DNA of 20,514 bases from JAFLCA01 sp041907145 (GTDB lineage: Bacteria; Bdellovibrionota_C; UBA2361; JAFLCA01), in assembly GCA_041907145.1 (NCBI GenBank), contig JAYRHW010000042.1:1-20514 (forward strand), given 5' to 3'. Below are positions 6,508 to 12,666 of the stretch, piece by piece (the stretch's first letter is position 1; each line of letters begins with the position of its first letter). Under the pieces are notes generated by a model. That model was not told where the DNA came from. It saw only the letters and a program-made list of their open reading frames with translations, and made no database searches. The translations under genes and the position numbers were made by a program.

Positions 6508-7083
6508 ATGGCCAAGGACGAAGAAAAACAAGAAGGCAAAGAAGCTGCTCCTGCTGCTGAAGGGGAAGCCGCGCCTAAGAGCAAAAAGAAGCTTATCATC
6601 ATCGTTGCCGTGGCGGCTGTGGTCGTAATTGGCGCCGCCGCATTTTTCATGATGGGCGGAAAGAAGGAAGAAGGCGCCGAAGGTAAGCCCGAAGAGCATG
6701 CCGAGGAACACAAGCACTACGAGCAAGCGGAGCTCCAGACTTTTATCGTTAACCTGTCCGAGACTTCCAACTTTCTGAAGGTCAAGCTCCTGCTTGAGTA
6801 CGATGCTGAAATTTTGGCGAAGGCCGGCGGTGAAGCTGGCGGAGGTCACGGTGGCGGTGAGGGCGAAAAAGCAGCCGGACTACCCGGTGTCTTGGGCACC
6901 CGCGAGGCAATGATTCAAGACGCGGTCATCAAAGTCCTGTCCTCGAAGAAGGCGGCCGACGTGCTGACTATCGAAGGCAAGGAACAAATCAAAGAAGAAC
7001 TACTCGAGGCCATTAACGAGGCGAGCCAACTTGAAGAGCCGCCAATCGTGGCTGTGTACTTCAAAGAATTTATCGTCCAGTAA
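6508..7083 (+). CDS. fliL: Flagellar basal body-associated protein FliL
   Basis: This 191-aa protein has a short charged Ala/Glu/Lys-rich cytoplasmic start, one membrane helix at about 29-48 and a periplasmic FliL domain. Diagnostic blocks are LQTFIVNLSETSNFLKVKLL (about 77-96), AVIKVLSSKKAADVL (139-153), the EGKEQIKEELLEAIN segment (156-170) and the closing VYFKEFIVQ. FliL surrounds the stator units of the flagellar motor and supports torque and swarming. Unusual here is a Gly/His/Glu-rich insertion (about 107-123, with HGGGEGE) in the middle of the domain. The gene stands alone, without fliM, fliN or motAB beside it, although fliL is often found in such clusters. A GAAG ribosome site before the ATG is weak. 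Confidence 0.88.
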   Translation: MAKDEEKQEGKEAAPAAEGEAAPKSKKKLIIIVAVAAVVVIGAAAFFMMGGKKEEGAEGKPEEHAEEHKHYEQAELQTFIVNLSETSNFLKVKLLLEYDAEILAKAGGEAGGGHGGGEGEKAAGLPGVLGTREAMIQDAVIKVLSSKKAADVLTIEGKEQIKEELLEAINEASQLEEPPIVAVYFKEFIVQ

Positions 7084-7093
7084 GCGATATTGG

Positions 7094-7316
7094 GATATCG
7101 GGGCCCAGGGACTTTCTGTGTCTTTGGCGTCCGCTACCGCGCCACGAATGTTTGCGCCCGCTTTGGCGGACAGGGCTTCAACTCACTTTCGTAGGAACAA
7201 TTGGCGGCAAGAATGAGATATCGGGGCGAAAGGATTTCCTGTGTCTGTGGTGTCCGCCTCCGCGGACACGAGTTCAAATCACTTTCGTAGGAACCATTGG
7301 TGGCAAAAAAAAGATA
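7094..7316 (-). repeat. Degenerate tandem repeats of the tRNA-Pro 3' end
   Basis: On the downstream side of tRNA-Pro, GATATCGGGG (plus-strand reading) recurs at 7094, 7217 and 7313; the last copy is the tRNA end itself. The 7217 copy is identical to the tRNA copy over 21 nt, covering the whole acceptor 3' strand and part of the T arm. A second shared block, TCACTTTCGTAGGAAC, recurs at 7183 and 7279, and a GGCAA-rich block follows each. The repeat period is 96 nt, with about 27 extra nt in the leftmost copy. The middle copy contains a perfect 8-bp hairpin (GTGTCCGC/GCGGACAC, 7250-7269). The arrangement resembles the tRNA-tail repeats that follow tyrT in E. coli. Confidence 0.7.
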
Positions 7317-7390
7317 TCGGGGCGAAAGGATTTGAACCTTCGACCTCACGGTCCCGAACCGTGCGCTCTACCAAACTGAGCTACGCCCCG
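7317..7390 (-). tRNA. tRNA-Pro (anticodon CGG)
   Basis: On the minus strand the cloverleaf is complete. The acceptor stem is CGGGGCG with CGCCCCG (7 pairs). The D arm is GCTC...GAGC with an AGTTTGGTA loop. The anticodon stem is CACGG/CCGTG around the loop TTCGGGA (anticodon CGG). The T arm is GAAGG/CCTTT (one G-U) with TTCAAAT, and the discriminator base is A. The CCA end is not encoded. Eight T's follow 4 nt after the discriminator on the minus strand (7305-7312), a likely transcription stop. It lies 32 nt after the argS stop on the same strand. Confidence 0.95.
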
Positions 7391-7408
7391 AAAATATCTG
7401 GAGACGGA

Positions 7409-7436
7409 AATCTACATTGAAACTACATTCTGTCAA
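7409..7436 (-). promoter_or_regulatory. Promoter of tRNA-Pro, overlapping the end of argS
   Basis: Minus-strand TTGACA (7431-7436), a perfect -35, is spaced 16 nt from TAGATT (7409-7414), which matches the -10 at 4 of 6. Transcription would start near 7402, about 12 nt before the mature tRNA end. The -35 lies within the last codons of argS. Confidence 0.5.
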
Positions 7437-9153
7437 CCGGCGGCACCCCAATCAGGCTCAAACCGGTATGCAAAGTGTTTCTAACCGCCATAAACAGAGC
7501 CAAGCGAGCCTCGGCCACGCGCTTCTCCTCTCCGACTACTCGTAATTTCCGATATACTCCGGAGAACAGTTTTGCGAGATCCAACAGGTAATTAGCCACA
7601 TGGTACGGCTCGTACTCGGCTGCCGCCTTCTCCAAGCTATCTCTAAACTTAGAGAGCATGAACACGAGCTCGTATGAGGCATCATCGCCAAGCACGCTGG
7701 CATCGAACTCCGGGCTGACCGTATATCCTTCTTCTTTGGCTTTTGTCTCGATGCTGTTGAGGCGGGCAAGGGCGTACTGCATGTACGGACCTGTGTCGCC
7801 CTGGAAGTTAAGCGCGTCTTCCCAAATAAAATTGAAATCCTTGATGTTGCTGCGGCAGAGGTAGTTGAAGAAGACCGCTCCCATGCCCACTGCTTCGGCT
7901 ACGAGATCTTCATCGAGACCCTCGGGCTTTTTGCTCACTTCGCGCTGATAAGTTTCCTTCGCCCGATCATGCGCTTCATCGAGGAGCGCCTTCAACGACG
8001 ATCGATCCTGGGCACCCTCGGCATTTCCGCGGGTAGTGATGCCGGGCACATGGCCGTACGGAATGTGCACGATTTTTTTTGCAACCGGATGACCGATTTT
8101 GTCGAGGATGGCGATTATCTGCTTGAAATGCAGGGCCTGCCGAGCGTCAACGACATAGAGAATTTTGCTGGGGTGGAAATGACGTTCCCGGTAATCCGCT
8201 GCAGCCAAATCACGGGTGATATACAGGGATCTGCCGTCTTCGGCGAATACCCGGGCGAAGCCTAGCTGCTTGCCAAGATCGACACCCAGAGCTCCGCGCG
8301 ATTCCTGCAGGATCCCACTCTTTCGAATGGAGTCCTCGACCTCTCCGAGCTTATCGCGAAAAAAAGACTCGCCCATATAGTGATCGAATTGCACGCCGAG
8401 GCGGCTATCAAGCTTCTTGAAGTAGTCGAGAGAGATGTCGAGACACCACTTCCAAAAATTGAATGCATCCCTGTCGCCGTCTTCCAAGCGAATGAAATAG
8501 GCGCGGGCCATTTCATTGACGTCGGGCTTGCCAGAGTCCTCGGGAGGGACGGCCTTGGCTTCCTGGGCAGCCTTGAGCGCGGTTGCCTTGCGGTAGAGTG
8601 CTACGAGGCCATCGACGCTTTCGTCGGCAGGGTGTCCCCAAAGTTCGCAGCCGGCCCATACGAAACCGAACTGGGTCCCCCAGTCGCCTAGATGATTTAT
8701 GCTCGTGACGTGATAACCGAGATGCCGATGAATGCGATCGAGTGCACGCCCAATAATAATGTTTCGGAGGTGCCCGATATGATACGGCTTGGCGATGTTA
8801 ACGCCGGAATATTCGATAACAATCGCCTCGCCGCGGCTTGGACCTTCAGCGACTCGAAATTTTGAATCTAGAATTTTCGTAATCAGCTCTTTTGAGGCGC
8901 TGGGGCGATCGAGAAAAAAGTTCAGATAAGGTCCCATGGCCTGGGCCTTTGAGACTCCGGCGGGCAGCTGGATCGCTTCCGAGAGTTTCTCGGCGCACTC
9001 TGGAGGACTTAGCTTCCAGGCCTTTGCCAGCACAAAGCAGGGGAAGGCAAAATCTCCATGCTCTACTTGAGTAGACTTGGTCAGGATTTTCTCGACCGCT
9101 GGGGCCTCCAATCCGCTCGCTGTGGCAATAGCTGCTACCAGGGCCTCTTTCAC
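7423..9153 (-). CDS. argS: Arginyl-tRNA synthetase
   Basis: This 576-aa cytoplasmic class I synthetase attaches arginine to tRNA-Arg. It has the additional N-terminal domain of ArgRS (EHGDFAFPCF at about 31-40), then EYSGVNIAKPYHIGHLR with HIGH at 125-128. The C-terminal all-helical anticodon-binding domain includes QYALARLNSI. The KMSKS loop is degenerate, as in many ArgRS: the TRGNAEGAQDRSSLKALLDE region replaces the canonical motif. The length is normal for bacterial ArgRS. The start is GTG at 9153, chosen because TTGGAG lies 6 nt upstream and because the family's N-terminus aligns there. The end of the gene contains the -35 of the tRNA-Pro promoter. Confidence 0.95.
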   Translation of the reverse strand: MKEALVAAIATASGLEAPAVEKILTKSTQVEHGDFAFPCFVLAKAWKLSPPECAEKLSEAIQLPAGVSKAQAMGPYLNFFLDRPSASKELITKILDSKFRVAEGPSRGEAIVIEYSGVNIAKPYHIGHLRNIIIGRALDRIHRHLGYHVTSINHLGDWGTQFGFVWAGCELWGHPADESVDGLVALYRKATALKAAQEAKAVPPEDSGKPDVNEMARAYFIRLEDGDRDAFNFWKWCLDISLDYFKKLDSRLGVQFDHYMGESFFRDKLGEVEDSIRKSGILQESRGALGVDLGKQLGFARVFAEDGRSLYITRDLAAADYRERHFHPSKILYVVDARQALHFKQIIAILDKIGHPVAKKIVHIPYGHVPGITTRGNAEGAQDRSSLKALLDEAHDRAKETYQREVSKKPEGLDEDLVAEAVGMGAVFFNYLCRSNIKDFNFIWEDALNFQGDTGPYMQYALARLNSIETKAKEEGYTVSPEFDASVLGDDASYELVFMLSKFRDSLEKAAAEYEPYHVANYLLDLAKLFSGVYRKLRVVGEEKRVAEARLALFMAVRNTLHTGLSLIGVPPVDRM

Positions 9154-9262
9154 GAAAACTCCAAAATAACTTGAGATTTTAGGAAGTTGCAGGGTAGCAA
9201 AAGTTGCTCGCCATGAAAAGATCTGGGCCCCAGGGGGCTAGGAATACCTGGGCAAAGTAATT

Positions 9263-9290
9263 TTGTTTAGCGCCGTGGATTTGGTATTAT
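9263..9290 (+). promoter_or_regulatory. Candidate extended -10 promoter upstream of the 134-aa gene
   Basis: TTGTTT (9263-9268) is spaced 16 nt from TATTAT (9285-9290), which is preceded by TGG to give an extended -10. The leader would be about 120 nt. A second -10-like TATAGT lies at 9382-9387, without a clear -35, and would give a leader of about 25 nt. The rest of the 265-bp gap after argS holds a short CCCAGG/CCTGGG stem and nothing else that I can name. Confidence 0.4.
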
Positions 9291-9418
9291 TTGCTTAAGA
9301 AATGACTGCTAAGCGACTGAAACAAAACGGTTTTATTTGCGGTCATTCAGGCTACGTACCGCTCGAGTGCGGCATAACAGGTATAGTAGCAGAGCATTTT
9401 GCATAGGGTGCATTCGCC

Positions 9419-9823
9419 ATGAGCGACAAAGAAACAACGCCGAATCTAAAACTTGTTGAGGGTGGACGTCAGGACACTGCAACCGCTCCAGAAGTAGCCG
9501 TCGACGATCTCTCGGCCGCTTCCGCGCCTACCGAGATGGCTGTCGCAATCAGCGGCGCTCGCCGTTCTTGGGAACTTGGACGCGACGGCGCAGATATCGG
9601 CGCTCAAGTCTTGAAGAACTTTGTTTTCGATGCTGCCGCAACTACGGCAGCCGCACGCATGATGGAGAGCCCGGTTGCCCGCGATACCATGCTCCCCCGA
9701 TCGGCCTTCATGTCGCCCGCTTTTGAGTCTTTGCGTACCGCAGCGGTACGAGCCGTTGTTCAAGGCGCTGAGGAACTAGGGGTGGCCGTTGGCGCTGGTA
9801 CTCGGCAGCTTCTTGCTGCATAG
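9419..9823 (+). CDS. Ala-rich protein of unknown function (134 aa)
   Basis: The ATG at 9419 has AGGG about 12 nt upstream. The product is Ala-rich. Residues 1-40 are acidic and probably disordered (MSDKETTPNLKLVEGGRQDT). They are followed by three likely amphipathic or mildly hydrophobic helices, around 43-75 (ARRSWELGRDGADIGAQVLK), 75-90 and 100-134. There is no signal peptide and no strong membrane helix. Codon use and composition look like the neighbours, which supports a real gene. I do not recognise the family. A second unknown gene follows 45 nt after the stop in the same direction and ends before a terminator, so the two probably form one transcript. Confidence 0.6.
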   Translation: MSDKETTPNLKLVEGGRQDTATAPEVAVDDLSAASAPTEMAVAISGARRSWELGRDGADIGAQVLKNFVFDAAATTAAARMMESPVARDTMLPRSAFMSPAFESLRTAAVRAVVQGAEELGVAVGAGTRQLLAA

Positions 9824-9868
9824 TTGTTTTGTTCGGTTCAGTCAGGTTTTGATCTTTAAAGGTTAGGC

Positions 9869-10261
9869 ATGTTACCAGTCAAAGACCGATACGACGAAGT
9901 TTTCAAAGTTGAAATGGATGGGTGGTGCTACGGGATTTCTAATTTCCCGGGCGAAATCTTTCCCGGTCTGATTCACCGAGTTATCAAAGAGCTCAGCCCC
10001 TCGTTTAAGGAGGCTATAGAGCATCATCTTGTATTCAATGTCATCGAGACGTCCCAGAAGTTCTCCAAAGCCGCCAAATACCTTATCAGCGACAAGGAAA
10101 TAGCTTTCAGCATTCTATCTCAGCTTCCCAATCCGGTAGGGTTGGATGAGGACTCGCAATTCGTCCTTGCGCAGGTGATCGATCAAGTTGAGCGCACTTA
10201 CGGCGGAGCGCTCGAGCGCTTGCAGAAGAAGTGGGGCTGGGAAAAGCGCCAGGCAGCATAG
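9869..10261 (+). CDS. Soluble protein of unknown function (130 aa)
   Basis: The ATG at 9869 has AAAGG at suitable spacing. The product starts MLPVKDRYDEVFKVEMDGWC and is predicted soluble, with a mixed first third and mainly helical remainder (IHRVIKELSPSFKEAIEHHL, then FVLAQVIDQVERTYGGALER). It ends in a basic, Trp-rich tail (KKWGWEKRQAA). No signal peptide, membrane segment or catalytic motif is visible. I do not recognise it. It follows the 134-aa gene by 45 nt and is followed after about 110 nt by a strong bidirectional terminator, consistent with a two-gene transcript. Confidence 0.62.
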   Translation: MLPVKDRYDEVFKVEMDGWCYGISNFPGEIFPGLIHRVIKELSPSFKEAIEHHLVFNVIETSQKFSKAAKYLISDKEIAFSILSQLPNPVGLDEDSQFVLAQVIDQVERTYGGALERLQKKWGWEKRQAA

Positions 10262-10370
10262 TCTGTAGATAGCATTCTCCTAGATTTTCGTACGTGAAGG
10301 GCCTGATTTTGGCTCATTCTGCGCTTTAAATAGCTTGAAATATCGACTTGCCCGAAGCGTTCAGGTGTGG

Positions 10371-10405
10371 AAAAACATCTCTACTGGGGCCAGAGAGGTG
10401 TTTTT
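10371..10405. terminator. Bidirectional intrinsic terminator
   Basis: A 12-bp stem pairs AAAAACATCTCT (10371-10382) with AGAGGTGTTTTT (10394-10405), with one T-G pair and an 11-nt loop. It ends in a T run on the plus strand and, through the A run, on the minus strand too. It ends the transcript of the two unknown genes 9419-10261. Confidence 0.75.
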
Positions 10406-10478
10406 CAGAATATAGCTCCCTGTATCCACCGCGTTTAACTGCTTTATCGAACATATCGTTCGCAGGTAAAGCATCGGC

Positions 10479-10506
10479 GCGGCCAAACAGTCTTCCTGTT
10501 GGCCGC
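10479..10506 (+). promoter_or_regulatory. Stem-loop in the leader of the PKD/DUF4832 gene
   Basis: GCGGCCAAACAG (10479-10490) pairs with CTGTTGGCCGC (10496-10506) as 11 bp with one bulged A and a short loop. It lies about 43 nt upstream of the ATG at 10550. No T-tract follows, so it is more likely an mRNA leader structure than a terminator. Its function is unknown. Confidence 0.4.
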
Positions 10507-10549
10507 CTCAACAAGAGTAATCGAAATCTAAACTTAGCTGCTGTTGCCC

Positions 10550-12532
10550 ATGAGACCGACTTCCCTGTTGTATCGCAGTATTTTTTTGCTCTGCTTCCTC
10601 CTCTTAAACTCCGTTTTCGTAGCGGCAGAACAGAGGACTGCGGCGGCTGATCCAACGGTCGTGCACGGCAGCGAGGGCGATACGCTCAAGATCTCTGCGA
10701 GGCGCCGATATTCGCGGGAGCAGATCTTTTGGGATCTCAACGGCGGCAGTAATTTCGACGTGCGCGGTCGCATTGTCACCGCGACCTTTGTCGACAACGG
10801 AACCTATACGCTTCGTTTTAAGCGGATTAGTCTTCAGCGCGCAGCAAGTTCGACAAAGCTGGTTCGAAAGAGCAGCTATGGCAAGCGCATAGTTCAGGTT
10901 GCCAATGCCGTACCTTCAGCGAATATCGGAGGGCCCTATAGCATAGTCGCCGATGATTCGCTCCAGCTGGCCGCCACGGTCTCGGATCGTGGGGCCATCG
11001 ATGAGGCTGTCGGCTGGGCGCTCTCTTGGGATTTTGGCGACGGTACAGCGCTCGAGCAACCGCCGTTAAGCGGACCAGCCGCGCACTCGTATTCCTCACC
11101 GGGGGAGTACACGGTCTCACTCGTCGCCCGGGACAAGGACGGGGGCTTAAGTCACGTGGCGCGCACTTACGTTACGGTGGCTGAACCAGATGGGAACACA
11201 ACTCCCCCAACACCCTCGGCTACGCCGACTTCAGAGCCTGCGCCTCCAGGGACAACCGTTGTTCATCCACAAGAAATTTTTGGCATCATCCCTAATCCAG
11301 GCATGGGTTGGCAGTCGACGGACATCGTTAACTCCAGCGGCAGAGACGCGCAGGGCTTTTCCAATAAAGTTGCCTACATCAAATACTATTGGAAGGATTT
11401 GGAGACCGCCGCTCGCCAGTACAATTGGTCTAGGCTCGATCAGCACCTCGCTGCGGCGCGCGCCAGCAAGCAGAAGGTGGCGCTGCGTATTGTCGTAGTC
11501 GACAACATTACCAGCGGTCCCGCCTGGCTAAGGGATATAGGAGCTCAGGGTACCTGGATTCGCTATACGCCGGACGGTTCCAACGCTCCGCAGGTGTGGA
11601 GTCCTAGGCTCAGCGACTCGATTTTTCTGCAGGAGCATGCGGCTTTCATGACCGCATTAGGCAACCGCTATGATGGGCATCCGGACATTGATTCGGTCGA
11701 TATCGGTTCGGTGGGATGGTGGGGTGAGTGGCATTTCTTTGCTGCCAGCCCATCTGTGACGCTTCCGAATGTATCGACACTGCGCACGATAATAGATCAG
11801 TACCGCAGCGCTTTTTCCACGACTTCACTGGTGGCGCAACTCGAGAACGTCGATGGCCTTACCTACGCGGTGTCGCATGGTACGGGCTTCCGTGGCGACT
11901 GTTTGGGCAATGTTCCGAATCAAATGCAGCTTTTGTATGAACCCAATATTGCAGCCGCGCATGCTGAGAACGCTTGGCAAAATGGACCGATAAACTTCGA
12001 AACGTGCTGGAATATTTCATACTGGGTAAGCCAGGGCTTCAATTTGCGCTACATTTTTGACTGGGCGCTAGCACATCATATTTCCGGAATAGCCAACAAA
12101 AATTCAATGGTTCCAAATTCCGCCATCCCCGAAGTGGAGCGGCTGCTCAAGCGCATGGGCTATCGATATGTGCTTCGCGAGCTGCGGCATCCGCAGTTTG
12201 CTTCGGCGGGCGACACTATTACCGTCGGAATGAATTGGGAAAATATCGGAGTGGCTCCGTCCTATGGAAATTATCGTCTTGCCTTCCAACTCAAGGCTGT
12301 CAGCGGCGCTCTTGCAGGAACCTTTGTGACCCCGCAGCAGATTAAGAGCTGGATGCCTGGAGCGTTTCAGGTCGATAGCTCCCTGAGCCTTCCTGTAGGT
12401 TTGCAGCCGGGATTCTATACCCTCACCGTTGGAGTCGTGGATCCCGTTTCAGGCGCTCCCGCTGTGCAGCTCTCAATTAATGGCAGGGACTCTGCCGGTT
12501 GGTATCCGCTTAGTACCTTGGAAATCCGTTAG
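10550..12532 (+). CDS. Exported PKD and DUF4832-type glycoside-hydrolase-like protein
   Basis: I chose the ATG at 10550 over TTG at 10544 (660 aa against 662) because the signal peptide starts there; no clear ribosome site supports either. In 662-numbering, the signal peptide ends about residue 29 (FVAAEQ). A PKD domain follows at about 124-213 (GGPYSIVADD; SWDFGDGT; HSYSSPGEYTVSLVARD), then a Pro/Thr/Ser linker (215-240). A TIM-barrel-like region (about 245-520) begins NPGMGW and includes YYWKDLE and GSVGWWGEWHF. Glu395 in that motif is a likely catalytic acid. The C-terminal beta domain, with LRELRHPQFASAGD and WENIGVAPSYGNYRL, is typical of DUF4832 proteins. The protein is probably secreted and acts on or binds a polysaccharide; the substrate is unknown. 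It stands alone between terminators. Confidence 0.8.
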   Translation: MRPTSLLYRSIFLLCFLLLNSVFVAAEQRTAAADPTVVHGSEGDTLKISARRRYSREQIFWDLNGGSNFDVRGRIVTATFVDNGTYTLRFKRISLQRAASSTKLVRKSSYGKRIVQVANAVPSANIGGPYSIVADDSLQLAATVSDRGAIDEAVGWALSWDFGDGTALEQPPLSGPAAHSYSSPGEYTVSLVARDKDGGLSHVARTYVTVAEPDGNTTPPTPSATPTSEPAPPGTTVVHPQEIFGIIPNPGMGWQSTDIVNSSGRDAQGFSNKVAYIKYYWKDLETAARQYNWSRLDQHLAAARASKQKVALRIVVVDNITSGPAWLRDIGAQGTWIRYTPDGSNAPQVWSPRLSDSIFLQEHAAFMTALGNRYDGHPDIDSVDIGSVGWWGEWHFFAASPSVTLPNVSTLRTIIDQYRSAFSTTSLVAQLENVDGLTYAVSHGTGFRGDCLGNVPNQMQLLYEPNIAAAHAENAWQNGPINFETCWNISYWVSQGFNLRYIFDWALAHHISGIANKNSMVPNSAIPEVERLLKRMGYRYVLRELRHPQFASAGDTITVGMNWENIGVAPSYGNYRLAFQLKAVSGALAGTFVTPQQIKSWMPGAFQVDSSLSLPVGLQPGFYTLTVGVVDPVSGAPAVQLSINGRDSAGWYPLSTLEIR

Positions 12533-12557
12533 AAAATAGGGACGTTCCCAATTTTCT
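12531..12557. terminator. Stem-loop at the end of the DUF4832 gene
   Basis: AGAAAAT (12531-12537) pairs with ATTTTCT (12551-12557), extended inward by GGGA/TCCC after an A-A mismatch, with a 3-nt loop. It starts inside the TAG stop codon. The A/T ends suit termination in either direction. A second hairpin (CATCGCC/GGCGATG, 12602-12623) follows before the fadJ stop. Confidence 0.55.
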
Positions 12558-12666
12558 GCGCCCCACTAGGCAACAACGTGGGCAAACCGGGTCATGGCAA
12601 GCATCGCCATTTCAAGGGCGATGCCAGGAGGCTTCATTTGGAGCAGTAGGAAACTTGGTAACGTCC

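Noticed and set aside
7152..7379. Open frames through the tRNA-Pro repeat region
   Set aside because: They cross the tRNA gene and are produced by repeated DNA, not by a coding sequence.
10479..10506. Terminator before the DUF4832 gene
   Set aside because: The stem is strong but has no T-tract on either strand and lies just upstream of a start codon; the true terminator is at 10371-10405.
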